In this document: one piece after another, positions 15,261 through 25,077 of the stretch
Layout: the number at the start of each line of letters is the position of its first letter
Position numbering within the stretch: position 1 is the first letter of the stretch
Source: an uncultured Caryophanales bacterium
GTDB lineage: Bacteria > Bacillota_I > Bacilli_A > RFN20 > CAG-826
DNA length: 29,004 bases
Direction of reading: 5' to 3'
NCBI GenBank assembly: GCA_937902735.1
Contig: CALELS010000010.1
Location: 1-29,004 of the forward strand
Notes under the pieces: generated by a model
Database searches by the model: none
What the model was told of the DNA's origin: nothing
Seen by the model: only the letters and a program-made list of their open reading frames with translations
Position numbers and translations under genes: made by a program

Positions 15261-17084
15261 ATGAATAAAAAGAAATTAATCTTGCTCCTATCAGCATCAT
15301 TTTTAATCGCAGGATGTAATTTAGCATCAACTGATGTATCAATCAAAGATGATATTAATTACGACACTGATGTTACAGATGATGTAATTGATGATGGTGA
15401 AGATAATGAATTTGATGAAACCGAAGTAGTGGAAGAAGAAATAGAAACTCCTTCAGAATATGATTCATTCACTGATAACACTATTACTGCAGCAGGAAAA
15501 TATTACCTTAAAGGTACATATCCAAAAATATGGATAGACGCTAAAAAAGATACTGAAATATATATCTTCTTAGATGGAGTTAGTATTGAATGTAATGAAG
15601 GTATAGCCTTTGGCTCTAATAAAGCTATCACTCTTCATTTAGTGGTCTTAAATAATTCTACAAATACAATTATCAATGACTTTGAAGACACTAATGCATT
15701 CCATGTTAAAGGTAATGTATACATTACCGGTGAAGGAACAATCAATATCACCTCTAAACAAAAGAATGGTTTAAAAGTATCTAAAAACCTTTTCGTTGGT
15801 GAAAACATTTCTCTTAACGTAAAAGGCTACAATCACGCTATAACAGCTCAATCAATCACAACTAATAAAGCAACCATCAATGTAGTAAGCGAAACAAAAG
15901 ATGGTCTTCAACTAGAATGTGCTGATAATACTACTCTATTCACCAAAGAAGAAGGCTATGCCTACTTAGTAGATACAACCTTCACATCAGACACATATGG
16001 TGATGGTATTCAAGCTGATACATATGTCTATATTACAGGTGGAACATATAACATTACTACTCATGGAGAATTCATCTCCTATTCAACCACAAATATGTCA
16101 ACATATGAGCTCACTAAAGATGACTTTAAATATGTTAAATCAGGTAATGACTACAAAAGAGTGGCTAAAGATGAAATTAGATCACTCTCTTCATCATATT
16201 ATGCTTTAAAGAATTCTGTTAAAGGTATCAAAGCTGGAGTCATTGAATACGATTCGGATGGTGATGATGTTGATGATACATCAGTAACAGTAGGGGAATA
16301 TCAAGTCTATATTGCTCACTTAGCAAAACTTAATATTAATTCTACTGATGACTGTGTTCACGCTAACTATGGAACAGTTACAATTGAAAACTCAAATTTA
16401 GATTTATCAACATATGATGATGGTCTTCATGCAGACTATGATTTATCTGTTAATAACGCCTCAATTTCTATCACTAAATCATATGAAGGACTTGAAGGCG
16501 CTAATGTCGTAATTGATGGAGAAGATACCAACATCATCACGGATAGTGAAGATGATGGTATTAATGCTGCAAGTGATCTTGTTTCAATAAACAATATCAC
16601 CATCAAAAATGGCTACTTAAGAGTCTATGCTTCAGGTGATGGAATTGATGCTAATTCAACCCTCTATTTAAATGGAGGAACAGTCATTGTTGAAGGTCCA
16701 GGAAGAAACAATGGATCACTTGATGCTGAGAAAGTTCAATTCAATGGAGGTATTGTTTTAGCTACCTCTACAAGTGGTATGCAAGAAACAATGACTGCTA
16801 CTCAATATACTTTCGTTTACCAAGGTTCAACAATTGCTGCAGGAAGCAAAATTTCTATCGTTGATGAAAATGATAATGCTTTATTCTCATACACTTTAAA
16901 ACAATCTTGTAATCAAATCATTTTCTCCCATAAAGATATGGAAAAATCTAAGACATATAAGATTGTTTCTGGCACTACCCAAATAGGCTCAGTTACTATG
17001 ACATCTACTTTTGTTAAAGTAGGAACTTCAAGTGGAGGTGGTCCAGGAGGTGGTGGCCCAGGCGGTGGAGGCTGGGGCTGGTAA
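15261..17084 (+). CDS. Cthe_2159-like carbohydrate-binding beta-helix lipoprotein
   Basis: 607 residues from ATG 15261 with GGAGGG at 15248-15253 (7 nt spacing). The lipobox is LIAGC, so it is membrane-anchored by lipid. After an acidic linker (about 25-65) the body is a parallel beta-helix-like repeat: TITAAGKYYLKGTYP, IYIFLDGVSIEC, GNVYITGEGTINITSKQKNG, and repeated DDGI/DDGLHADYD-type turns rich in Asp. This matches the Cthe_2159 family, known for binding acidic polysaccharides such as polygalacturonate with calcium. The tail GGGPGGGGPGGGGWGW is also typical. Family members often sit near CotH or VTC genes; neither is present here. Likely role: binding pectin-like or other charged glycans at the surface. 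Confidence 0.88.
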   Translation: MNKKKLILLLSASFLIAGCNLASTDVSIKDDINYDTDVTDDVIDDGEDNEFDETEVVEEEIETPSEYDSFTDNTITAAGKYYLKGTYPKIWIDAKKDTEIYIFLDGVSIECNEGIAFGSNKAITLHLVVLNNSTNTIINDFEDTNAFHVKGNVYITGEGTINITSKQKNGLKVSKNLFVGENISLNVKGYNHAITAQSITTNKATINVVSETKDGLQLECADNTTLFTKEEGYAYLVDTTFTSDTYGDGIQADTYVYITGGTYNITTHGEFISYSTTNMSTYELTKDDFKYVKSGNDYKRVAKDEIRSLSSSYYALKNSVKGIKAGVIEYDSDGDDVDDTSVTVGEYQVYIAHLAKLNINSTDDCVHANYGTVTIENSNLDLSTYDDGLHADYDLSVNNASISITKSYEGLEGANVVIDGEDTNIITDSEDDGINAASDLVSINNITIKNGYLRVYASGDGIDANSTLYLNGGTVIVEGPGRNNGSLDAEKVQFNGGIVLATSTSGMQETMTATQYTFVYQGSTIAAGSKISIVDENDNALFSYTLKQSCNQIIFSHKDMEKSKTYKIVSGTTQIGSVTMTSTFVKVGTSSGGGPGGGGPGGGGWGW

Positions 17085-17100
17085 GCTCACTAAAACATAG

Positions 17101-17130
17101 GAGTTGGTCAACAAAACTAACTCTTTTTTA
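17101..17130 (+). terminator. Rho-independent terminator after the Cthe_2159-like gene
   Basis: Stem GAGTT 17101-17105 with AACTC 17119-17123, extended by G-U, G-C and T-A pairs, then TTTTTT. The sequence TGGTCAACAAA in its left arm and loop recurs at 17225-17235. Confidence 0.75.
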
Positions 17131-17496
17131 TTAATAAATATATGCACCTCCCACGCATATATGCTTGCAAGAAAAAAATATTGTGTTATATTTATATAAA
17201 GTTTTGGTCGATTTCCTCTTTGAGTGGTCAACAAAGATGAATGATAACTAAAACTTCATTAAGAAGAACAAAACTTTAAGAACAAAAGTGCACATTGCTC
17301 TAAAACGAAAGTTCTCCTTAATGCGTCACTCAGATCTAGTTTTAGATTTGAATGACACACAACTAGTTAGTCATATATATCGAACCTGATTTTTAGGAAG
17401 GTTCGCTCTAAATATGATTAACACAAATTGTTCATTCCTCACGAATGTAAATTATCGAAAACTCATTCGGAGGTAAAAAGAAAGGAGAAAATTTAT
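17131..17496 (+). promoter_or_regulatory. Promoter and long structured leader of the giant surface gene
   Basis: This 366-nt stretch has no gene. TTGCAA 17165-17170, 16 bp, TATATT 17187-17192 is a plausible promoter, giving a leader of roughly 295 nt. It can form a 14-bp hairpin (17325-17338 with 17343-17356, one mismatch and one G-U, loop GTTT) and a 7-bp one (CGAACCT 17381-17387 with AGGTTCG 17399-17405). AAGAACAAAA repeats at 17264 and 17278. No known riboswitch class is recognised. The RBS is AAAGGAG, 9 nt before ATG 17497. Confidence 0.5.
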
Positions 17497-20400
17497 ATGA
17501 ACAAATTATTTACAAAAGTTGCTAGTCTTGGTTTAGGACTAGCGATGGCTGTAGGTGTTGGCGTTGCCGTTGCAAGTAATAGTAAAGAAGCTGAACCTGT
17601 TCATGCTGCTTCGGCTCAATGGCAATTGGTTACTGCTGCTCCATCTGATTGGTCTGGTGAATACATTCTAGGTAATGGAACCTCTGGCAAAATCAAAATA
17701 ATGGATGGGTCGACATTTAGTTCTAATTCCTGTGCAGGTGTTGATGCAACTGTAAGTAGTAGTAAGATTACTGCTGATGAAGCTGATGCTATTACAATTG
17801 CTAAGAGTTCAACAAGTGGAAAATATACTGTCAAACTTAATGGCAAATATATTGGAAAAAATGCAAACAGTAATGGTATTGATGCTAATGCAACATGGTC
17901 ATCAAACTTAGATAATGATATTACTTATTCTAGTAGTAAAGTTGTTATCAAAGGTAATGGTGGACGTGTTTTAACTTGGTATGCATCAAACTCAAATTTC
18001 CGTTACTATGCTTCTTCTAACAATAATTCTCAGTTGTATAAAAAGGTGGAATCAAAAACTCTATCTAGTATCTCGGTAAGTGGTGGTACAACCGCATTCA
18101 CTGTTGGCGACACATTTACTTTTGGCGGAACAGTTACTGCTCACTATAGCGATAGTTCATCTGCAAATGTTACATCTTCTGCTACATTCAGTGGATATAA
18201 CATGAATACTGCTGGCAACTATACTGTTACTGCTAGCTATTCAGAAGGTGGAGTAACAAAAACTGCTACATATGGTATTACTGTAAGTGCTCCAACTACA
18301 CCAACTATTTCACTTAATGGTAGTTCGTTTACTGGTTATACAGGACAATCCTTCAGTGTTACAGCCACATATTCAAATTTATCAAGCGCATTTGCTTGGT
18401 CTACCTCAGGTGCTGGTACAACCACAGAAACTATTGATTCTACTGGTACCTCAACTGATGGTACATCTACATATTCTGGTACATTGACCGGTGCTGGAAC
18501 AAAAACAATCACCGCTACTGGTGGTGGAGCATCTTCTGCTTCATATACTGTCAACATTACAAAAACAACTGTTGATATTACAAAAACTTCAACCTCTATT
18601 GCGGTTGGAAGAAGTGAAACATTAGCCGCTTCACATAACGCAAGTTCTGTTGGCGGTTTAAATTGGACAAGTAGCAATGATAGTGTTGCCGCAGTTGGTA
18701 GTGATGGTAAAGTTACTGTTGCAAGCGGCGCTACTGTCGGTGCAACTGTAACAATTACTGCTACATCAACTGTTGATACTTCTGTATCTGATACTTGTAC
18801 TGTCACTGTTACCGCAGCACCATTAGATACTACTTACGATTTCGTCACTAACTTCTCCAGCTACAATACTGGTTGGGGAAGCTCATATGGTACACATACG
18901 GGGATTAATGGTAAAACTCAAGTCGGTGGTGCCTATGCTGCAACAATTGATTTGTACTATGCATCAAAACAAACAGGCACAATTACTGATCGTCCTGTCA
19001 TGGCTTCAAAGACAGGTTCTGGAAGTTGGGCTAAAGTTGTTGGTTTTACATTAACAGAACCTAATTACAAAATTGGTGACGTTTCAGTTACATTTTCTCA
19101 ATGGACTACAAAAACTCCTGACATTGCATTGTTCAGTGGTGATTCAGCCTCAGGTACACCATTAGATAGTGGTACAGTTGGTACAAAAAACACAATTTCA
19201 ACGACAGGTTTAAATGCTACCAAATTTACTGTCGGATATTGTGATAAAAATACAGGAAGTAACGTTCAAGCTGGTTTAACTTCAATTTATATTACTTTAG
19301 TTAAAGATAATGCTTTAGACCATGTTACTGTCTCTTTCGCATCTGATCCTGCTGACAGAACATTCTATGCTGGTTCAAACTTTGCATTTAATGGTACATT
19401 AACAGCTTCATATACAGTTGATTCTGATAAATCTGTTACTCCTTCAGGTTATTTCCTTGAAGGTGAAGAAGGAACTGGTGATGCTATTACTACATCAGAC
19501 ATCTTGAATGTCGCAGACCATAATGGTGCTGATGTCTATGTTCAATATAAGGAAGGTGGAGTCACAAAATATGGCACCTTTACCTTAGTCGTTAATCCAG
19601 CTCTTGCTACATCTGTTACATTAAGCGCTAATGCTGATTCTGTTGCATTAGAAGAAGTCTTTAAGGTTTCATCTATTACCGCAACAGTTAATCCTGAAGA
19701 ATATGCAACACAAGGGGTTACTTGGGATATTTATGATTTAGATGGATTAACAAGTTCCGATTATGCTTACAGCAACGGAGAATTCATGGCTTCAAAACCA
19801 GCTGATGTTGTTTTCCATGTTAAAGCTAATTCAAATAATTCAGTTTATGCCGAATTTACATTAACAATTACGGGTGATCCAATTGCTCACTTGCTAGATG
19901 GTAGCTTAATTGATGTTACTGATGGTTCCGCTACTGTCTTTGGTGATGAAGGAATACTCACTTATGGTGTTACAACTGAAAACTTTGAAGGAACAATCTC
20001 TTATGGTTGGTCAACAAGTAATAGTTCTGTTATTGCGATTGATGATGATCAAGGTGATATGTGTGACTTTGAAGTAAAAGGACCTGCTGGTTTAGCAAGA
20101 CTCTCTTGCCATGTCACTGGATCAACAAAAGGTGATGTCACTGTTTATATTGATGTCACTGTTACTGCAGTTACAGTTACATCTGTAACATGGACTGCTC
20201 CAACAATTGATGTCTATAGTGGTACTTCATTATCCAGCACATCTGGTTGGAATGTAAAATACAGCACCAATAGTGGCAAGACAGATCAAACACCAGATTC
20301 ATTCAAGGTAATGTTAGGCGGATCAGAAATTTCTCTTCCGCATGAGTGGACTGCTGCTGATAATGGAAAAACCCTTGGTGTTCAAGTTGGTGGAGTTAAT

Positions 20401-21372
20401 TCTTCAACAACTACTGTCGCTGTTACACAATCGATTCAATCTGTAATGGCTAACGAAGTTAGTACATGGGATCATACATTTACAGCTAAAGCTTGGAGTG
20501 CTGCTGGTGACTGGACAATTAGCGAAAAATTATGGACCATGTCTGGCACAGATGATGGAACGCCATATTTTGGCTATGATGCTACAAAAGGACAACAATT
20601 TGGTTCTGGATCACATCCATACTCAGATGTTTCATTACAATCATCCGCATTTAGCGGAACAGTTGATTCTGTAACTGTTTATACATCTGGTGCTAATAGC
20701 ATCAATGCAACAGTTCAAGTTAGTGTCGGTGGAACTGCTTATGGATCAGCTCAAAAAATCACCAACACAAATACTCCTTACACTTTCGATTTAGGTGGCA
20801 AATCTGGAACTATCTCAATTGACTATGTCAATAGTTCTTCGAAAGCCATTTACATCAAAGAAATCGTTGTAAATACTGCTACAGGCTCTCATGATATTGC
20901 TAATAGTGATGAACATAAAGCCGCTCAAAGAGTCGCTGTTGCATATGCAATGGCATTCAATGAAGCCATGGATGATACAGCATATTGTACAACTGGTCTT
21001 GATGATGCATGGGCAGAATGTTCATCTGCATATAATACATTTAAGTCTGCTGCTGCTGCTTTAGGTTCAATTGAAGAAGCATATGCAAAGAGTTTAATTA
21101 AACATGCTACAGTACAATGGACCGAAGACACTGATGAAGATTACAGCTACTGTATTGAAAGAATGCTTAAAACATATGAAGAATGTGTTAATAAGCATGG
21201 TAAATCACAATTCATGGATGATCTCATCACATTAGGTGCTCCAAGAACCTCTAATCTTAATGTTCTAAGAACTAGTGGTAATGTTGCAGCTGTTGTCACA
21301 GTTGTCTCATTAATTGGTGCAACTGCTGTTGGTGGTTACTTCTTCTTACGTAAACGTAAAGAAACTAACTAA
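17497..21372 (+). CDS. Giant secreted, membrane-anchored Ig-like repeat protein
   Basis: 1291 residues from ATG 17497 (RBS AAAGGAG); the open frame begins earlier, but upstream starts lack an RBS. Signal peptide MNKLFTKVASLGLGLAMAVG, probable cleavage near VHA. Residues about 40-175 (WQLVTAAPSDWSGEYILGNG...SQLYKK) form a beta-rich domain that recurs near the end of the next protein. Then follow a Big_3 domain (LSSISVSGGTTAFTVGDTF), an Ig-like domain, a Big_2 domain (SIAVGRSETLAAS...WTSSNDSVAAV), a jelly-roll-like segment (about 450-610), more Ig-like units, and a second jelly-roll-like segment around 985-1135. The C-terminal 140 residues hold a helical Cys-containing module, a hydrophobic span (VAAVVTVVSLIGATAVGGYF) and FLRKRKETN. 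No LPXTG is seen. Probable adhesin or substrate-binding surface protein. It ends at a terminator. Confidence 0.85.
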   Translation: MNKLFTKVASLGLGLAMAVGVGVAVASNSKEAEPVHAASAQWQLVTAAPSDWSGEYILGNGTSGKIKIMDGSTFSSNSCAGVDATVSSSKITADEADAITIAKSSTSGKYTVKLNGKYIGKNANSNGIDANATWSSNLDNDITYSSSKVVIKGNGGRVLTWYASNSNFRYYASSNNNSQLYKKVESKTLSSISVSGGTTAFTVGDTFTFGGTVTAHYSDSSSANVTSSATFSGYNMNTAGNYTVTASYSEGGVTKTATYGITVSAPTTPTISLNGSSFTGYTGQSFSVTATYSNLSSAFAWSTSGAGTTTETIDSTGTSTDGTSTYSGTLTGAGTKTITATGGGASSASYTVNITKTTVDITKTSTSIAVGRSETLAASHNASSVGGLNWTSSNDSVAAVGSDGKVTVASGATVGATVTITATSTVDTSVSDTCTVTVTAAPLDTTYDFVTNFSSYNTGWGSSYGTHTGINGKTQVGGAYAATIDLYYASKQTGTITDRPVMASKTGSGSWAKVVGFTLTEPNYKIGDVSVTFSQWTTKTPDIALFSGDSASGTPLDSGTVGTKNTISTTGLNATKFTVGYCDKNTGSNVQAGLTSIYITLVKDNALDHVTVSFASDPADRTFYAGSNFAFNGTLTASYTVDSDKSVTPSGYFLEGEEGTGDAITTSDILNVADHNGADVYVQYKEGGVTKYGTFTLVVNPALATSVTLSANADSVALEEVFKVSSITATVNPEEYATQGVTWDIYDLDGLTSSDYAYSNGEFMASKPADVVFHVKANSNNSVYAEFTLTITGDPIAHLLDGSLIDVTDGSATVFGDEGILTYGVTTENFEGTISYGWSTSNSSVIAIDDDQGDMCDFEVKGPAGLARLSCHVTGSTKGDVTVYIDVTVTAVTVTSVTWTAPTIDVYSGTSLSSTSGWNVKYSTNSGKTDQTPDSFKVMLGGSEISLPHEWTAADNGKTLGVQVGGVNSSTTTVAVTQSIQSVMANEVSTWDHTFTAKAWSAAGDWTISEKLWTMSGTDDGTPYFGYDATKGQQFGSGSHPYSDVSLQSSAFSGTVDSVTVYTSGANSINATVQVSVGGTAYGSAQKITNTNTPYTFDLGGKSGTISIDYVNSSSKAIYIKEIVVNTATGSHDIANSDEHKAAQRVAVAYAMAFNEAMDDTAYCTTGLDDAWAECSSAYNTFKSAAAALGSIEEAYAKSLIKHATVQWTEDTDEDYSYCIERMLKTYEECVNKHGKSQFMDDLITLGAPRTSNLNVLRTSGNVAAVVTVVSLIGATAVGGYFFLRKRKETN

Positions 21373-21399
21373 TCATATAGCAATTAACTATTATAATTA

Positions 21400-21436
21400 G
21401 GAACCCTTAGAGAACCTCTTGGGGTTCCTTCTTTAT
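21400..21436 (+). terminator. Rho-independent terminator
   Basis: Stem GGAACCC 21400-21406 with GGGTTCC 21422-21428, inner AGAG/CTCT pairing, then TTCTTTATTT. The 120 bp to the next start are AT-rich, with TATAAT at 21491-21496 as a possible -10 box. Confidence 0.85.
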
Positions 21437-21556
21437 TTATGTACTTTAGTTTGTAAAATACGTAAATAAGGAATAAAAAATATATGTTTATATAATAGTT
21501 CCAATATTTTCCATATTTATTTTATTAATAAATGTGGTTAAATATTAAATACATAT

Positions 21557-24500
21557 ATGAAAAAGAAAACATTAATCTACCTATTAGGAAGTCTCGCTCT
21601 AACATTTGTTGTCTCTTCTTCTTTAATAGTAGCAGCAAATCAAAAGAACAGCCAAGTTGATGGTTATTCAATTACATCATTACCAACAACTATCGATTTA
21701 AATGATTCTACTGAATCCGAGATTAGATCTTATTATTCAACTCTTAACTCTAAATTAGAAAGTGAAAGAAAAGGAACCAACCTTTTAAAAAATCTCAAAA
21801 CTATTCTGAAGAATAATCAAAATTATTTTTCTTATGATTCTGGCGATACTGTTTGGAAAATGTATGAAATCACCGATAGAGACTGGGTAAAATCTCCTGC
21901 ATCATCTATTTCAGGATATAATTCAACAACCAATAAGATAACAGGTTACTCCTATAACTCAACTGATCCATACATTCATGCTTTATACATTAATCGTAAT
22001 GTAACAAACCAAACAACCGCATGGTCAGATCATAACCAAGACCAATGGGGTATTAACCGTGAACACGTTTGGCCTAAAGCTGAAGGTTTTGATAAAAGTG
22101 GTGCTGGTGGCGCACGTGGTGACCCAATGCACTTAATGGCAGGTAATGGTTACGCTAATAACATTCATTCTAATTATTATTATGGTTATGTTAAAACTTC
22201 CTCTTCTTATACAGACTGTGGAACTAAATATTCTAATCAAAGTGGCAACTTAAGAGGAACATCTAAAACATTAAATACTGGTACTGTATTTGAACCACAA
22301 GATTCAGATAAAGGCGACATCGCAAGAGCAATCTTCTACATGGTTGCTAGATATAATTATTTATCTAGTAGTGATTCTGACGGAATCGATGCAAATAACC
22401 CAAATCTTACCTTAACACAAAATATAAGCGACTGGTCTAGCAGTGGATATACTTCCTCGAATACAACACAAGGTAAAATGGGCATCATGACTGACCTTCT
22501 TGCATGGCATCATGCAGATCCAGTCGATCAATACGAAATCCATCGTAATAACCTTTTATATAAGAATTTTACTAATAATAGAAATCCATTCATTGATTTC
22601 CCAGAATGGGCAGACTTCATTTGGGGTAGTGTTAACTACAATGGTTCAACATATGTTTCTAATGATACAACTCCAACAGGAGCCGCTATGCCAAGCACAG
22701 ACACTATAAATGGTTATAACTCCGGTAGCAGTATTGCTGTTACTGGTATTTCTCTTAATAAAAATTCCACAACAATCCGTGTTGGTGGAACTGAACAATT
22801 AACTGCTACAATTGCACCAAGTAACGCTACAGATAAAGCTGTTACATGGACAAGTAGTAATACAAATAAAGCTACAGTTACTAGTGACGGTGTTGTTACT
22901 GGTGTTGCAGCTGGTAGTGCAACTATTACAGCCAAGAGCCATGATGGTAATTACACTGCAACATGTACTGTAACTGTATCTCAACCAACTTTATCTTCAA
23001 TTTCTATAAGTGGATATAAAACTCAATTAGATAAAGATACCGAATTCGATTATGGTGGCACTGTTACTGCTAATTTTAGTGATAGCACTAGTGCAGATGT
23101 AACTTCTGATGCAACATTCAGTGGTCACGATATGTCTACATTAGGTAGTCAAACAGTTACTGTTTCTTATACCTATGGCGGTACAACTAAAACAGCTTCT
23201 TATTCACTTACTATTGTTGAAGGCGTAAATACTGAAGAAGGAAGTGTTACTGCTGCTAGTGGCGCTCTAGAAGGATGGACTGCATCTGGCACTGGTTCTG
23301 CTTATGCCGATGGCACTGTTAAATTTGATGGTGGTGGTGACAATGTTTATAAACTAGATATTTTCACTGGTGATGTAGCCTCAAATATGACAAGTCTTGT
23401 TGTTACTATCAATGGCAAGATTAATGGTACTCCAACCGCTGCTAACTCATATAAAGTTGAAGCATTAGATTCAGAAGGTAATGTACTTGATAGTGAAACC
23501 AAAACTGGTGCTGATATAGTAACCACTTCCTATGGAGACACAGAATTCACCATGGATACAAGTGTTGCAGGTTGTACTGGTATTCGTATCACTTATGTCA
23601 CTAAAGGTGGTGGTAACTGGGGTATTAAGACAGTATCCTGGGTTGCTACATATTCTACAGGCACTCCTGAAGTTAAATTAAACTCAATTGCAGTTAAAAC
23701 TGATCCTACAAAAGTAGAATATGTTGTAGGTGATGATTTTGCACCTGCAGGTCTTGTTATTACCGCTACATATAGTGATTCAACAACTGAAGATATTCCA
23801 TATGAGGATAATGAAGACTCATTTGAATTCGATCCAATTGAAAATCTAGAAACAACTGATACATCAGTAACTATAACCTATGGTGGTAAATCAGTCGTTC
23901 AAGAAATAACTGTTCATGATGCTGTTGATTACATAACTGCTTCAGTTGGTGAAAAGACATATCATGTTGGTGAAACAATTGCTAAGAGTGATATTACTGT
24001 TACTCTTCACTATTTAAGCGGAGATACATCCACAACAACTGATTTCACTTTTGCTAATACTGATTATCCATTCGTTTATAGTGATGCTAACGCAGGTGGA
24101 TCTGCTACTAGTAAGACATTTACAAATGCAATTTCATCTAATAGCAAAACATGTTCATTAGAAGTTTCTGTATCTAGAGAAGCATATGTAACACCATCAT
24201 CAAATACTACTTATGATTTAGTTACTGATGTATCTACTCTTTCTGTTGGTGATGTAATTGTTATTTGTGCTAGCGATACTGATTATGCATTAAGTACAAA
24301 ACAAAATAACTCAAATAGAGCCGCTGTTTCTGTAACAAAATCTAATAATCAAATTACTTGGACATCTGGTAGTGTAAATCCACAAGAATTAACACTAACA
24401 TCTACAAGTGAAATTGAAGGTGCTCCTAGTGGTTCATTTGGATTATATACCGGAGAAGGTTATTTGTATGCAGCAAGTTCGAAGGCAAATAATCTTAAAA

Positions 24501-25069
24501 CACAGACTACAAATAATATAAATGGTGCTTTCGTTCTATCAATAACTGATAGTGTAGCTAGGGCAGATGCTACAGGATCTTCAAATAGATATGTTATGCG
24601 CTATAACCCAAATAGCGGGTCTCCAATATTTAATTGCTATAACACCACATCTACTACAGGTTCTCTTCTTGAATTTTATAAAAAGAATTCTTCTGCAGGT
24701 GCTAACACAGCAGTTAACGTTGCAAACTACATCATGTATGAGGATACAAATAATCAATGTACAACTAAATTTGATACTGCTAAAGGATATTTCGAAGGAT
24801 TAACTAAAGCAGAAAGAATAACCTTTATGACTTCTGAAGATTATGTCATATCTACCGCTCGTGAAAGATTAGAAGCATGGGCAAGAAACCAAGGTAAAGC
24901 AATTGTTGCTGATGGAGATGACTATGTCTTCAGTGGTTCTAATCTCCATATCGTTTCATTAATTAAACAAACCAATAATGCTCCAGTAATAATTACTGTT
25001 ATATCTTTAATAAGTGCTGTTGCAGGATTTGGATTCTATCTTTCTAATAGAAAAAGAAAAGAACAATAA
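21557..25069 (+). CDS. Surface-anchored endonuclease I with Ig-like domains
   Basis: 1170 residues with a signal peptide (MKKKTLIYLLGSLALTFVVS). Residues about 55-370 are an endonuclease I (NucM/EndA-type, His-Me finger) domain: WGINREHVWPKAEGF with His170 as likely general base, GDPMHLMAGNG (189-198) and KGDIARAIFYMVARYN. Members cut DNA and RNA non-specifically, using a divalent metal. Next come a Big_2 domain (about 394-476, AVTGISLNKNSTTIRVGGTE), a Big_3 domain (about 478-553), a jelly-roll-like segment (about 556-710) and two more Ig-like units. The domain shared with the start of the upstream protein (YDLVTDVSTLSVGDVIVICA...LLEFYKK) follows, then the same type of helical module, membrane span and NRKRKEQ tail. 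No LPXTG. There is no clear Shine-Dalgarno. Likely nucleic-acid scavenging at the cell surface. Confidence 0.92.
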   Translation: MKKKTLIYLLGSLALTFVVSSSLIVAANQKNSQVDGYSITSLPTTIDLNDSTESEIRSYYSTLNSKLESERKGTNLLKNLKTILKNNQNYFSYDSGDTVWKMYEITDRDWVKSPASSISGYNSTTNKITGYSYNSTDPYIHALYINRNVTNQTTAWSDHNQDQWGINREHVWPKAEGFDKSGAGGARGDPMHLMAGNGYANNIHSNYYYGYVKTSSSYTDCGTKYSNQSGNLRGTSKTLNTGTVFEPQDSDKGDIARAIFYMVARYNYLSSSDSDGIDANNPNLTLTQNISDWSSSGYTSSNTTQGKMGIMTDLLAWHHADPVDQYEIHRNNLLYKNFTNNRNPFIDFPEWADFIWGSVNYNGSTYVSNDTTPTGAAMPSTDTINGYNSGSSIAVTGISLNKNSTTIRVGGTEQLTATIAPSNATDKAVTWTSSNTNKATVTSDGVVTGVAAGSATITAKSHDGNYTATCTVTVSQPTLSSISISGYKTQLDKDTEFDYGGTVTANFSDSTSADVTSDATFSGHDMSTLGSQTVTVSYTYGGTTKTASYSLTIVEGVNTEEGSVTAASGALEGWTASGTGSAYADGTVKFDGGGDNVYKLDIFTGDVASNMTSLVVTINGKINGTPTAANSYKVEALDSEGNVLDSETKTGADIVTTSYGDTEFTMDTSVAGCTGIRITYVTKGGGNWGIKTVSWVATYSTGTPEVKLNSIAVKTDPTKVEYVVGDDFAPAGLVITATYSDSTTEDIPYEDNEDSFEFDPIENLETTDTSVTITYGGKSVVQEITVHDAVDYITASVGEKTYHVGETIAKSDITVTLHYLSGDTSTTTDFTFANTDYPFVYSDANAGGSATSKTFTNAISSNSKTCSLEVSVSREAYVTPSSNTTYDLVTDVSTLSVGDVIVICASDTDYALSTKQNNSNRAAVSVTKSNNQITWTSGSVNPQELTLTSTSEIEGAPSGSFGLYTGEGYLYAASSKANNLKTQTTNNINGAFVLSITDSVARADATGSSNRYVMRYNPNSGSPIFNCYNTTSTTGSLLEFYKKNSSAGANTAVNVANYIMYEDTNNQCTTKFDTAKGYFEGLTKAERITFMTSEDYVISTARERLEAWARNQGKAIVADGDDYVFSGSNLHIVSLIKQTNNAPVIITVISLISAVAGFGFYLSNRKRKEQ

Positions 25070-25077
25070 TATATTAA

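Noticed and set aside
17428..17496. Earlier start for the giant surface gene
   Set aside because: It would put a charged extension before a clear signal peptide; the RBS AAAGGAG points to ATG 17497.
18336..18806. Minus-strand open frame of 156 codons, very Val/Pro rich
   Set aside because: Antisense shadow of the Thr/Ser-rich Ig-like repeats on the + strand.
21241..21372. LPXTG sortase signal at the C-terminus
   Set aside because: No LPxTG-like motif precedes the hydrophobic span; only the span and basic tail resemble such signals.
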